Positions 17,117-26,601 of a DNA stretch of 62,848 bases are shown in pieces. Source of the stretch: Methylomonas rosea. GTDB lineage: Bacteria > Pseudomonadota > Gammaproteobacteria > Methylococcales > Methylomonadaceae. Within the stretch, counting starts at the first letter, position 1, and every line of letters starts with the position of its first letter. A program made the position numbers and the translations under genes. Below the pieces are notes generated by a model that was not told where the DNA came from, did not search any database, and saw only the letters and a list, made by a program, of their open reading frames with translations. Where the stretch lies: positions 1 to 62,848 of the forward strand of contig NZ_JANIBL010000024.1 of assembly GCF_024505055.1 (NCBI RefSeq), in the 5' to 3' direction.

Positions 17117-19528
17117 ATGAAAACAAATCTAATCAGTTCCGTAGTTTTCGCATGTTCATTTTTATTGCAAACAGCGGCCTGTTCCTCACCTGAGGAAGCT
17201 GCTCAAAATCATTTGCAAAAAGGTAAGGAGCTTTTTGAAAAAGGGGAATTTGATAAGGCCTTGCTTGAGTTGAAGACATCAAGCCAAAGCAGTGATAAGT
17301 TTGGTGAGGCCTATTTCTATATGGCCCTTTTGGACGAGAAAAATAATAACTTCAAATCGATGCGGCAAAATCTGATTAGGGCCTTAGAGTTAGAGCCTGG
17401 TTTGACTTCCGCAAAAATAAAGCTAGGTAAGCTCGATATTATTTTCGGAGATTTGGACAAAGCTTTGGAGCAAGCTGAATTAGTCTTGGCGAGCGATTCA
17501 AGCAACATTGATGCAAAATTGATCAAGGCATCCGTTTATATTAAACAGTCGAAAAAAGATCAAGCAGCAGAAGTAGTTAATTTGGTTTTAAAAGACAGCC
17601 CAGATAATGTAGAAGCCTTGTCATTGCAGGCGGCTTTATTTGCTGAAAAAAATGAAATAAATCAAGCATTGGTATTAGTGAACAGGGCGTTGGAAAAAGA
17701 GCCTAAAAACCTTCCCTTGCGTTTATTTAAAATCAAGCTCGATGCTGGATTAAACAACATAGATAACGTGGTAAAGGGATATGAGGAGCTTATTCAACTA
17801 TATCCAGATGCCAACAACTTTAAATTAAGCTTGGCCTCTATTTATTCGATGACTGGTAAGCTTGAGGAAGCGGAGGGATTGTTAAGAGAAATGGTCCAAA
17901 AATCAAACGATAAAGTCGAGCCTGAAATCGTTTTGATTGAATTTCTAAATGCTCGTGCTAAAGATCGAGTCATCGCAGAATACGAGTCCATGCTTAGTCG
18001 TCATCAGAAGCAGCCTAAGATGTTGTTGGAGTTATCAAAATGGATGGTTGCATCAGGTTATGCTGAGAGTGCTAAAAAGGGTCTGGAGCAAGTCGTTGAG
18101 CTAGAGAAAAATAACGAAACAGGCTTATCAGCTCAGGTTATTCTCGCGGAAATTGCGCTGATGGAAAAGCAATATAGTACTGTAGAGAGCTCTTTGAGAG
18201 ATATTCTTAGTGTTAATTCAGAATTGATTCAGGCAAACTTGCTTAAAGGTCGCTTTTTGCTGGCTCAAAATAAAACAGATGAAGCTATTGAGCTTCTTAA
18301 CAAACTTGTATGGAACAAAGTTAATGTAGATGATGTTTATTCCTTGTTAGGTGAGGCCTATTTAATAAAACAAGATCGGAAACAGGCTGAAAAAATTTTT
18401 AAGCAGGCTTTAGAAGTTAATCCAGCCAATTTAGCGGCTTTTTCTCGTATATATGGTAATTACTTACAGTCCGGTCAAAAGGAGAATGCTAGGCAATATC
18501 TTGAAAAGGCGTTATCGATAAAACAAAACGACGTTTTACTTCTTACTAGTAAAGCTGAGTTGGATATTTTGGAGAAAAAATGGGATGGTGCCCAAGAGGC
18601 CATTCAGCGGCTGGCGCTTTTTTCTAAAGATAAAGCTATGCCTACATATCTTCAAGCCAACATTTTGCAGGGTAAAGGTAAGTTTTCTGAGGCAATTAAC
18701 TTGTATGACAAGTTGATACAACAGCATCCTAATCATCTCAATTCATTGATTAATTTGGTCAGATCTTACGAGGCTCTTGGGCAAAGAGATAAGGCTGTTG
18801 CTTATTTAGAGAAGCATCATGCCAAGTATCCGGATGAATTAAATGCTGTCGGCGCTTTGAGTGATCTTTACGCGGCAAATAATGATTTTGCCAAAACTAA
18901 AAAGCTATTAACGGATCAGATTAAATATACTCCAAAAGCAACATCTATTTACCTTGCTTTAGCTAGGGTTGAAGCGGTGATGAATAAAAATATCGAATCA
19001 GCTAAAAAGGTTTATTTGCAAGGATTAGAAATTAATCAGGATGATCCTCAATTATCTATGGCATTGGCTGGTTTGTACGAGCAATTGAACGAAAAGCAAA
19101 GTGCGATAAAAGTATATAAAAATTTGCTCGATAAGAATCCTGGTACTAGTTTGGCTATTAACAATTTGGCGTCATTGTTGATAGAGTCTAACAATCCTGA
19201 CGAGATTGATCAGGGGGTAGAATTAGCAAAAGTATTTAAAGATTCTGAAAATCCGTATTTTCAAGACACATATGCCTGGGCCTTGATTAAAACGGGTAGC
19301 AATTCGGAGGGGCTCAAACTATTACAGGCTTTAATATTAAAAGAGCCTAAATTACCTGAGTTTAGATATCACTTAGGTGTCGCTCATCTTAACGCTGGCA
19401 ATAAAGCCACTGCAATAAGCGAGCTTAAACAGTCGATTAGTCTGTCTGAAAAACAAAAGCGCAATTTTGCAGGTAAAGATGATGCAAAAAAGATCTTAGA
19501 AGAGACAGAGAATTCAGCCGGTAATTGA
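17117..19528 (+). CDS. prsT: XrtA/PEP-CTERM system TPR-repeat protein PrsT
   Basis: Protein of 803 residues built of about 20 tetratricopeptide repeats after an N-terminal export signal with Cys at residue 22 (LLQTAACSSPEEA), probably a lipoprotein although the residue at -3 is atypical. Repeats such as LEVNPANLAAFSRIYGNYL and LDKNPGTSLAINNLASLL run to the end. Length and position at the head of the export genes match PrsT (TIGR02917), a periplasmic assembly factor for exopolysaccharide. It is only 15 bp from the export-protein gene. Codon use is markedly A+T rich here compared with the first 11 kb of the window. Confidence 0.92.
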   Translation: MKTNLISSVVFACSFLLQTAACSSPEEAAQNHLQKGKELFEKGEFDKALLELKTSSQSSDKFGEAYFYMALLDEKNNNFKSMRQNLIRALELEPGLTSAKIKLGKLDIIFGDLDKALEQAELVLASDSSNIDAKLIKASVYIKQSKKDQAAEVVNLVLKDSPDNVEALSLQAALFAEKNEINQALVLVNRALEKEPKNLPLRLFKIKLDAGLNNIDNVVKGYEELIQLYPDANNFKLSLASIYSMTGKLEEAEGLLREMVQKSNDKVEPEIVLIEFLNARAKDRVIAEYESMLSRHQKQPKMLLELSKWMVASGYAESAKKGLEQVVELEKNNETGLSAQVILAEIALMEKQYSTVESSLRDILSVNSELIQANLLKGRFLLAQNKTDEAIELLNKLVWNKVNVDDVYSLLGEAYLIKQDRKQAEKIFKQALEVNPANLAAFSRIYGNYLQSGQKENARQYLEKALSIKQNDVLLLTSKAELDILEKKWDGAQEAIQRLALFSKDKAMPTYLQANILQGKGKFSEAINLYDKLIQQHPNHLNSLINLVRSYEALGQRDKAVAYLEKHHAKYPDELNAVGALSDLYAANNDFAKTKKLLTDQIKYTPKATSIYLALARVEAVMNKNIESAKKVYLQGLEINQDDPQLSMALAGLYEQLNEKQSAIKVYKNLLDKNPGTSLAINNLASLLIESNNPDEIDQGVELAKVFKDSENPYFQDTYAWALIKTGSNSEGLKLLQALILKEPKLPEFRYHLGVAHLNAGNKATAISELKQSISLSEKQKRNFAGKDDAKKILEETENSAGN

Positions 19529-19543
19529 GTAACTACGTAGATT

Positions 19544-20215
19544 ATGATTATGCCGATATTTAGCAAAAAATTGTTGTGTTATATGAACGCATTTGTCCTT
19601 ATGTTAAGCGTGATGGGCTGTTCGCAACCACTACTTGAGGATGTGCAGCAGGCGGCTGATTACACTTATCAGATAGGGCCGGGGGATAGTGTCAATATAT
19701 TCGTTTGGGGTAATCCGGAGCTATCCACTTCAGCCCCAGTCCGGCCGGATGGCAAGATAACCGTTCCTTTGGTTGAGGAGTTATTGGCCAGCGGTAAAAC
19801 ACCGTTTGAATTAGCCCGTGACATTGAGAAGGTGCTTTCAACTTACATTAAGAGTCCGCAGGTAGTTGTTATGGTGAGCGGCTTTAAAGGGATTAGTACT
19901 CAGCAAATTAGGGTTATTGGCAGGATTGGTGGTGGCAGTGGTGGCAGTGGTGGCAGTGGTGGCAGTGGTGGCGTCGGACGTTACCAAGGCAAGTCCATTC
20001 CATACGAAAGGGGAATGACTTTATTGGATGTTATTATACAGATCGGTTTGAATCAATATGCTGATGGGAATAGAGCCAGCGTAATCAGGGATGTGAACGG
20101 AGAGTTGAAGCCGTTTGGTGTTAGGATTGACGACTTGATTGATGATACAGATTTGTCAGCGAATGTGTTGATGATGCCTGGAGACATTTTAATTATTCCT
20201 GATGCATATTTTTAG
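19544..20215 (+). CDS. XrtA system polysaccharide export lipoprotein (Wza-like)
   Basis: Outer-membrane polysaccharide export protein of 223 residues. A lipoprotein signal ends at VMGC, followed by the Poly_export domain (YQIGPGDSVNIFVWGNPEL, VRPDGKITVPLVEEL) and one SLBB domain (YERGMTLLDVIIQIGL). Members of TIGR03027 are this short. A Gly-Gly-Ser run near residue 130 is inserted between the two domains and is encoded by a perfect 9-bp tandem repeat (see the repeat entry). It forms the outer-membrane pore for the polymer. It is followed by the chain-length gene after 76 bp. Confidence 0.92.
   Translation: MIMPIFSKKLLCYMNAFVLMLSVMGCSQPLLEDVQQAADYTYQIGPGDSVNIFVWGNPELSTSAPVRPDGKITVPLVEELLASGKTPFELARDIEKVLSTYIKSPQVVVMVSGFKGISTQQIRVIGRIGGGSGGSGGSGGSGGVGRYQGKSIPYERGMTLLDVIIQIGLNQYADGNRASVIRDVNGELKPFGVRIDDLIDDTDLSANVLMMPGDILIIPDAYF
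19931..19972 (+). repeat. In-frame 9-bp tandem repeat GGTGGCAGT
   Basis: Four exact copies of GGTGGCAGT (19931-19966) plus a partial fifth copy GGTGGC. Each unit encodes Gly-Gly-Ser, so gain or loss of units keeps the reading frame and only changes the length of a flexible linker in the export protein. Confidence 0.95.
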
Positions 20216-20291
20216 GTTTTTGTAAAAAGGTTGACTTATTCTGTGGGTAGTATATTCATTAATTTTAGATTAAAAACAATGGCTAGTTAAT

Positions 20292-21839
20292 ATGCAACAA
20301 GATCTTTCTGAAGTTTATTTTTATTTGAAAGGGACTTTAAAGTATAAGCGCCTGGCGATTGTTTTTGCTTTGGTTGTTTGCTCCGGCGCTTGGGCGTACA
20401 TTTTCATGATGCCTGACAAATTTGAGTCAAAAGCTAAAGTTCATATTGATTCAGCTACAGTTATCAGGCCACTTATGAGGGGGATGGTGATAGAGCCTGA
20501 TATATCTGCACTAATTAGAATAATTCAGCAACTCATGTTTACAAGGCCTAATCTAGAAAAAATTATTTCACTATCCCAGCTAAGCAGATCACAGGATAAT
20601 TCTGGATCTACAACCGAATTGATAGAAAAACTTAAAAAAGACATAACAATTGCTGGTGGCAGAGGAGATATTTTTGATATTGCCTATACGTCCCAAGACC
20701 CTGAAGTTGCCAAAAGCGTGGTTCAGGCTGTTCTAACTGTGTTTTCAGAGCAGACCGAGGGAAAAGCATTGGCTGATGCAAGTGATGCGCAGCGTTTCAT
20801 TGAGCAGCAGATACGAGAGTATGAGATTAGATTGCAAGATGCTGAAAAAGCAAAGGAAGAATTCAAACGGGCAAATATAGATTTACTTAATGGTTCAGAT
20901 CAATTTCAGAGTTTGCAGAAAATGAAGGAGCAGTATTTAGATGCCAACACTGCTCTAGATCAAGCTATTTCTCGAAGAAATGTTTTAGCGGAGCAGGTTG
21001 CTGAAATACAAGAGTCCGATGAGGACTGGGGACTACCTACATCTACTCAGGAAGTGTCTGCGGATAACGCAAGGATAGAATCGCTGAAAGATAAGCGGAC
21101 CGAGTTGTTGCTGAAATACACCGAACGTCATCCAGAAATAATTGAAATTGATAAGTTAATTGAAACGCTGAAGACTCAAGAAAACCAATCAAAGCCTAAT
21201 CAGTCAGAATCAAATGAAGATTTGGCTGCAGGTGTTTCGGAGAGTATTGGAGCTGAGAAAATGGCTAACCCCTATGTTCAAGCGTTAAAGATGGGGTTTG
21301 ATAATGCTCAGGCCGAAGTTGCATCGAGCCAAACTTTAGTTGAGTCAATTCGAAACAGGATAGCAAAGCTCGAAGAAGGCTTGAATGAAAGATTGACCAT
21401 TGAAACGGAAATGAAGAATCTTAACCGGGACTATGAAACGATAAGTGGAAAGTATTCAGAGTTGCTGGACCGGCGTGAACAGGCTCATATTACCGAGCGT
21501 GTGGACGACCAGACATCTCGCTTGAAATTCAAAATTGCTGATCCTCCTAGCAAGCCCAATAAACCTAGTTCTCCTAATAGAAAGTTATTTTACTCGTTCG
21601 CGCTTTTAGTCGGGGTGGTTTTAGGGTTCGGTGTTGCGTTTTTAGTTTATTTTATACGGCCAGTATTTATGTCAACAAGACAAGTAAGAATTGTGACCGG
21701 GCTGCCATCCCTAGGTAGTGTGTCTCTTACTTCACAAGGTATAAGTCAGACCAATAATGTCGACTGGTTACTTATTTCGACTTTTGCAATACTGCTAAGT
21801 GGCTATATCGGTATCATGATATTTGAGATACTCAAGTAA
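20292..21839 (+). CDS. XrtA system polysaccharide chain-length determinant (Wzz-like)
   Basis: Inner-membrane protein of 515 residues of the Wzz/BexC type (TIGR03007) that sets polymer length. A first membrane helix lies at about 20-38, a long coiled-coil periplasmic part at about 165-400 (QIREYEIRLQDAEKAKEEFK), the Pro-rich DPPSKPNKPSSPNRK before a second membrane helix at about 430-452, and a third helix at the C-terminus. There is no kinase domain; the separate tyrosine autokinase follows 23 bp downstream. It works with that kinase and the export protein. Confidence 0.92.
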   Translation: MQQDLSEVYFYLKGTLKYKRLAIVFALVVCSGAWAYIFMMPDKFESKAKVHIDSATVIRPLMRGMVIEPDISALIRIIQQLMFTRPNLEKIISLSQLSRSQDNSGSTTELIEKLKKDITIAGGRGDIFDIAYTSQDPEVAKSVVQAVLTVFSEQTEGKALADASDAQRFIEQQIREYEIRLQDAEKAKEEFKRANIDLLNGSDQFQSLQKMKEQYLDANTALDQAISRRNVLAEQVAEIQESDEDWGLPTSTQEVSADNARIESLKDKRTELLLKYTERHPEIIEIDKLIETLKTQENQSKPNQSESNEDLAAGVSESIGAEKMANPYVQALKMGFDNAQAEVASSQTLVESIRNRIAKLEEGLNERLTIETEMKNLNRDYETISGKYSELLDRREQAHITERVDDQTSRLKFKIADPPSKPNKPSSPNRKLFYSFALLVGVVLGFGVAFLVYFIRPVFMSTRQVRIVTGLPSLGSVSLTSQGISQTNNVDWLLISTFAILLSGYIGIMIFEILK

Positions 21840-21862
21840 AGTCGTATTAAACAGGTAAACAT

Positions 21863-22762
21863 ATGAGCATTATAGAGAATGCGCTGAAAAAGGCAGGGAG
21901 CCAAGGGTTAGTTGTGGAAAATAGTAGCCAAGACTCGGCTATCACAAGTAAACCTGATAGAGGTGCCAGCGAAAGCAATTTAGAGTCGGTTGAGTTACGA
22001 GAGTCTTCTCACGCGTTTTCGCCAGAGCAGCAGGTTGTTGTTGATTGGGTAGGCTTAGCCGAAAATGGTTTTATAGACAATAATAATGCAAAATCTCAGT
22101 TGGCTGAAGAGTTTAGGGTTATTAAGAGGCCTTTAGTCAACAATATACAGGGTGCAGAAAATAATGGTATTAATCGTTCTAATTTAATTCTTATCTGCAG
22201 CAGTTTGCCTGGAGAAGGGAAGACGTTCGTTTCAATTAACTTGGCTTTGAGCATTGCTAACGAAAGAGATAAAAAGGTTTTACTTATAGATGCTGATGTT
22301 GAAAAGCCGAGTATATCAAAGCAATTAGGGATTAATAGTCCTCGCGGCTTAATAGAGTATTTAGAAGATGATAAAGTCACTTTTTCAGATATTTTGTTAA
22401 AAACAGATCTTCCAAATCTTAGCTTGATTACAGCAGGTAAAAGACATAAATACTCGACAGAGTTGTTATCGAGTCAAAGGATGTATTTATTTGCGGAAGA
22501 AGTGAGCCGGCGATATAAAGACCGTATTGTGATTTTTGATTCCCCCCCGTTACTTGTTGCTACTCAGGCCCAAATACTTGCAGAACTTGTAGGTCAGGTA
22601 GTGCTGGTAATTGCGGCGGAAGTTACTCCGCAGAGCGTGGTTAATGAGTCGGTTGCGAAGCTTAGTAATTGCGATGTTGTTATGACCCTTTTGAACAAAA
22701 CAAGAAAAGAGATAGATATATACGGTCACAATTATAGTTATGGGAAATATGGACATTTGTGA
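21863..22762 (+). CDS. XrtA-associated tyrosine autokinase
   Basis: Cytoplasmic BY-kinase of 299 residues (TIGR03018). Walker A CSSLPGEGKTFVSINLA begins near residue 112, Walker A' is LLIDADVEKPSIS and Walker B IVIFDSPPLLVAT. The C-terminus has a short tyrosine cluster (DIYGHNYSYGKYGHL) as site of autophosphorylation. It would cycle phosphorylation to control polymerisation with the adjacent chain-length protein. Its 3' end overlaps the next gene by 23 bp. Confidence 0.93.
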   Translation: MSIIENALKKAGSQGLVVENSSQDSAITSKPDRGASESNLESVELRESSHAFSPEQQVVVDWVGLAENGFIDNNNAKSQLAEEFRVIKRPLVNNIQGAENNGINRSNLILICSSLPGEGKTFVSINLALSIANERDKKVLLIDADVEKPSISKQLGINSPRGLIEYLEDDKVTFSDILLKTDLPNLSLITAGKRHKYSTELLSSQRMYLFAEEVSRRYKDRIVIFDSPPLLVATQAQILAELVGQVVLVIAAEVTPQSVVNESVAKLSNCDVVMTLLNKTRKEIDIYGHNYSYGKYGHL

Positions 22763-24419
22763 CAGTAATCGTCTTTCCGGTTTATCTTTAGCCACCTTGC
22801 TTTCTAGTTTAAGTATAGGTATGGTTTTACATTCTAGCTCTGCAAAAGCGCTTGATTGGCGATTAAGTCCAAGTTTGTCCGCAAGCGAGATATTTTCAGA
22901 TAATTTGACTCTTTCTGAAAATAATAAGAAAAGCGGTTTTGTAACTGAGGTTAGTCCTGGAGTTTCATTGTATGGAAACTCCCCGTGGAGCAGTTTCAAT
23001 TTAAATTATCGCATGCAAGGTCTCTATAATGCGGGTGGTAGGGATGCTATAGATATAAATCATCAGCTTAATATGAATTCTTTGTATCAAGCCGTTCGTA
23101 ACACTCTTTTTTTGGAAACTGCAAGTTCAATAAGTCAGCAAAATATTAGTAATTCGTTTGTTACGACTGATAATATTTCTGGTAATAGTGGGCGGACTGA
23201 AGTTCAGACTTTCAGTATTTCACCTTATTGGACGCCTCGTTTTGGTCAGTTTGCAACGGGTTTAGCTAAAGTCGGTTATAGTAAATCCTCGTTCGAGAAT
23301 TTAAATGGGTCATTAGTTACACCGCAGTTGTCAAATTTGGTGTCCGATTCGGATACTATTACGCGCCAGGCTAGATTGTCCAGCGGCAGTTATTTTAATA
23401 GAGTTAACTGGGGATTAAACTATTCGTCTCAAGAGCAAAGCAGGGCTGTCGGACAAGATGTTCGATTTGAACAATACCAAGGTAATGCTCGATATTATAT
23501 CAATAATAAATTTAATCTTTTCGGACAAGCAGGGTTTGAAAATAACGATTTTCAAACTTCGACGAACAGCATAAGTAATGGTTTTTTTTATACGGTTGGG
23601 GGGCAATGGACACCAAGCAAGTGGTATTCACTTGAGGTTGGTATCGGTAATAACAAGCATGCTACGTTGCAATTTAATCCTTCGGAAAATCTTAGTTCGA
23701 CCATTACGTATCGTAATAAAGATGTAGGGTTAAACACTGGCGATTCTTGGGATGCAAACTTTAACTATCGCGCTAAGCAGGCGACCATTGCATTTAATTA
23801 TTCCCAAGAGACAACGACGTTGCAACAATTGTTCGCTGAGCAGGGATTTTTTCTTCGGGATGCTTCGGGCAGCTTAACTCAGGTGGTAAATACTCAAGAT
23901 TTAGTAGCGCAGGGGTTTCTCACCCCTGGCCCAACTGATCCTCTTACCGGAAGGTCGTCGCTGATTCCAGGCCCCAATTTTAACAATACCCAGTTAGTTC
24001 TGAATCCGTTTGATTTGGTCAATGACGTAATTATTAGAAAGCGTGGAAACCTTTCCTTTTCCTACCAAACCGGTAAGAGCACTTACAACGCTTCTGTGTT
24101 TAACGAACGTAGAACATATGAAACCCGTTCTGGAGAAGACATGTCATATGGTGTAACGGGTAGCTGGCAATGGCAATTTGCCTCTAGGATGGATCTCTAT
24201 CTACGACCTTCTTGGCAACATACGGATGGAGAGTTATCCAGCAATTCTCGATATGATGTAGCTTTGGGTGTGAGCAGGGGGGTTCCTATTAATTTGGGGC
24301 GCCCTTTATTAATGGATACAAGACTCGAGTTCAGGCATATCAATCAAATATCCGATTCCACCCAATTTGGTGGTTATGTTGAAAACAGGGCTACAGCTAA
24401 TTTTAACGTACGATTCTAA
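22740..24419 (+). CDS. PEP-CTERM system-associated outer membrane beta-barrel (TIGR03016)
   Basis: Outer-membrane protein of 559 residues with a signal peptide ending about AKA/LDW, after which alternating hydrophobic strands continue to the final ATANFNVRF, which ends with the C-terminal aromatic residue typical of barrels. Length and place between autokinase and ATPase genes match TIGR03016. The start at 22740 overlaps the kinase gene by 23 bp; ATG 22749 is an alternative. It probably is the secretin-like or barrel component for polymer release, but the exact role is not established. Confidence 0.88.
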   Translation: MGNMDICDSNRLSGLSLATLLSSLSIGMVLHSSSAKALDWRLSPSLSASEIFSDNLTLSENNKKSGFVTEVSPGVSLYGNSPWSSFNLNYRMQGLYNAGGRDAIDINHQLNMNSLYQAVRNTLFLETASSISQQNISNSFVTTDNISGNSGRTEVQTFSISPYWTPRFGQFATGLAKVGYSKSSFENLNGSLVTPQLSNLVSDSDTITRQARLSSGSYFNRVNWGLNYSSQEQSRAVGQDVRFEQYQGNARYYINNKFNLFGQAGFENNDFQTSTNSISNGFFYTVGGQWTPSKWYSLEVGIGNNKHATLQFNPSENLSSTITYRNKDVGLNTGDSWDANFNYRAKQATIAFNYSQETTTLQQLFAEQGFFLRDASGSLTQVVNTQDLVAQGFLTPGPTDPLTGRSSLIPGPNFNNTQLVLNPFDLVNDVIIRKRGNLSFSYQTGKSTYNASVFNERRTYETRSGEDMSYGVTGSWQWQFASRMDLYLRPSWQHTDGELSSNSRYDVALGVSRGVPINLGRPLLMDTRLEFRHINQISDSTQFGGYVENRATANFNVRF

Positions 24420-24430
24420 ATAGAAAACAC

Positions 24431-25462
24431 ATGTACGACGGATTTTATAATCTCACCCAAAAGCCTTTTCAACTAAGCGCGGATCCGGATTTCTTTTTTC
24501 AGAGTTCAGTGCATAAACGTGCTCTAGCTTATATGCATTACGGCTTGACGCAAGGTGAGGGCTTTGTTCTGGTCATCGGCTCGCCTGGTACGGGTAAAAC
24601 TATGCTGGTAAAGAGTTTGATAAAAAATTTGAATAAAGAGAAATTGTTAATCGGTGTGATGATGACTTCTCAAGTTGGTCCCGAAGACACTTTGCGGATG
24701 GCTGCATCGACATTTGGTTTTTCATTTTCTCTGACCGATAAGGCCAGTTTATTATCGGGGTTCGAAAAGTTTATCGCTGAAAAAGCCAGAGAAGGTAGGC
24801 GATTACTGTTAATCGTCGATGAAGCGCAGAATTTGCCAAAACAATCCTTAGAAGAATTGCGTATGCTTACCAATTTGGATGTTAATGGTAATCCTGTTTT
24901 TCAGGTGTTTTTGATTGGGCAACCCGAATTGAAACGCACCATTTACTCTGCGGATATGGAGCAGCTAAAGCAACGCATTGTATCTACATTTCAGCTTGAT
25001 CCGTTGGATTTGGAAGAGACCAAAGAATATATACTTTTTAGGTTGCAAACTGCGGGTTGGTCTGGGACTCCTGAGTTTACGCCAAGTGTGTTTGAGGCTA
25101 TTCACGAGTTTAGTGGAGGTATTCCTAGACGCATTAATTCCTTGTGCGATCGTCTACTATTGTTCGGTTATTTGGAAGAGTTGAAGCTGTTGGACGAACA
25201 GGCAGTGACTAAAGTTATCGTCGAGGTTAAGGAAGAAATGTTGCTCGAGGTTGCTGACGAGGAGTATGAGAGTTCCATGCCGCCGTTACATCGTTTCAGT
25301 GGTGCTGATTCAGAATCTCTCGAACATAGGATTGCCAGACTCGAAGATGTTGTCACCAATCTTCGAAACAGTCTGAATAAAGAAAAAGCTCTGCTTAGAA
25401 AAGCTATTCTGCTGCAATTGGATATGGATGCCGTTTACAGCGAAACAACCTCCCTGGATTAA
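24431..25462 (+). CDS. XrtA-associated ATPase (ExeA/GspA-like)
   Basis: AAA ATPase of 343 residues (TIGR03015). MYDGFYNLTQKPFQLSADP is the usual start of ExeA-like ATPases; Walker A is VIGSPGTGKTMLVKSL and Walker B LLLIVDEAQNLP, with the arginine-containing sensor region ELKRTIYSADMEQLKQRI. The C-terminal 70 residues form a coiled coil (IARLEDVVTNLRNSLNKEK). It lies in the cytoplasm and may energise assembly of the export apparatus. It is 11 bp after the barrel gene and 5 bp before the epimerase gene. Confidence 0.92.
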   Translation: MYDGFYNLTQKPFQLSADPDFFFQSSVHKRALAYMHYGLTQGEGFVLVIGSPGTGKTMLVKSLIKNLNKEKLLIGVMMTSQVGPEDTLRMAASTFGFSFSLTDKASLLSGFEKFIAEKAREGRRLLLIVDEAQNLPKQSLEELRMLTNLDVNGNPVFQVFLIGQPELKRTIYSADMEQLKQRIVSTFQLDPLDLEETKEYILFRLQTAGWSGTPEFTPSVFEAIHEFSGGIPRRINSLCDRLLLFGYLEELKLLDEQAVTKVIVEVKEEMLLEVADEEYESSMPPLHRFSGADSESLEHRIARLEDVVTNLRNSLNKEKALLRKAILLQLDMDAVYSETTSLD

Positions 25463-25467
25463 CAAAA

Positions 25468-26595
25468 ATGTCCCCTAAAGTCTTGGTTTGCGTGGTTGGC
25501 GCGCGACCTAATTTCATGAAAATGGCGCCAATTATCAGGCAGTTACAAGCTGTTCGGCATTTGATAACGCCTTATCTGGTGCATACCGGTCAGCATTACG
25601 ACCAAGCTATGAAAGATACTTTTTTCCAACAGCTCGGTATTCCGGAGCCGGACAAGGATTTGGGTGTCGGATCGGGCAGTCATGCAGTGCAGACTGCAAA
25701 TGTCATGTTGCGCTTTGAGCCGGTTTTGGATGAGGTTAAACCTTTTGCCGTGTTGGTAGTGGGGGATGTCAATTCAACAATCGCCTGCGGGTTGGTCGCA
25801 GTGAAAAAAAATATTCCATTGATCCATGTTGAAGCCGGTTTGAGAAGTTATGATCGGCAAATGCCTGAAGAGATTAACCGGATTTTGACTGACCAAATCT
25901 CAGACCTGTTATTCACCACGGAGCGTGCGGCGGCGGACAATTTGATTAAGGAAGGTATTTCCGAACAGCGGATATGCTTTACCGGGAATGTGATGATCGA
26001 CACGCTTCTGGCTAACTGCCAACAAGCCTCTTCTTTGGCGGAAACATTGCAGCGATACGGTTCCAAACAGCTTGTTTCGGAAAAAGCTTATGCCTTGTTA
26101 ACACTGCACAGACCTTCCAATGTTGACGAACCCGAAACACTAGCGCGCTTGATTCGGGTGGTGGGGGATATCAGCGAAAAACTCCCTGTGATATTTCCGG
26201 TTCACCCTCGCACACAGCAAAAAATTGCAGAGGCGGGATTACTGAGCATGTTGCCGGAGAAAAGGGTGATTATGTTACCGCCGGTGGCATATTTGGAAAT
26301 GCTCGGTTTGATGCAGGCCGCGCAATTGGTTTTGACTGATTCCGGTGGCTTACAGGAAGAGACGACTGCATTGGGCGTACCTTGCGTGACCTTGCGGGAA
26401 AATACCGAAAGGCCTATCACGATCACCGAGGGTACCAATTCCATTGTGGGAACCGATCCCGCTAAAATTATGCAATGTGTAGATGATGTGTTGAGCACGG
26501 GCGGTAAGAGTGGGCTGGTTCCAGAGTATTGGGATGGTAACGCCGCTGGCCGTATCGTCGATGAAATTGTGCGTCGTTATCAGTTGGCGGGTTGA
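25468..26595 (+). CDS. wecB: UDP-N-acetylglucosamine 2-epimerase (non-hydrolysing)
   Basis: Cytoplasmic enzyme of 375 residues interconverting UDP-GlcNAc and UDP-ManNAc, a precursor for the polymer. Family segments: VVGARPNFMKMAPIIRQL, VHTGQHYDQAMKD, HVEAGLRSYDRQMPEE, TLHRPSNVD, FPVHPRTQQKI and TDSGGLQEETTALGVPC. Conserved acid and His residues of the family are intact. It is part of the XrtA operon with a 5-bp gap upstream and 6 bp downstream. Confidence 0.95.
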   Translation: MSPKVLVCVVGARPNFMKMAPIIRQLQAVRHLITPYLVHTGQHYDQAMKDTFFQQLGIPEPDKDLGVGSGSHAVQTANVMLRFEPVLDEVKPFAVLVVGDVNSTIACGLVAVKKNIPLIHVEAGLRSYDRQMPEEINRILTDQISDLLFTTERAAADNLIKEGISEQRICFTGNVMIDTLLANCQQASSLAETLQRYGSKQLVSEKAYALLTLHRPSNVDEPETLARLIRVVGDISEKLPVIFPVHPRTQQKIAEAGLLSMLPEKRVIMLPPVAYLEMLGLMQAAQLVLTDSGGLQEETTALGVPCVTLRENTERPITITEGTNSIVGTDPAKIMQCVDDVLSTGGKSGLVPEYWDGNAAGRIVDEIVRRYQLAG

Positions 26596-26601
26596 GGCTG
26601 T

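Noticed and set aside
20221..20291. TTGACT..TATTCA promoter before the chain-length gene
   Set aside because: Spacing is 16 bp with a weak -10, and the gene lies within a tightly spaced operon; too little support to list.
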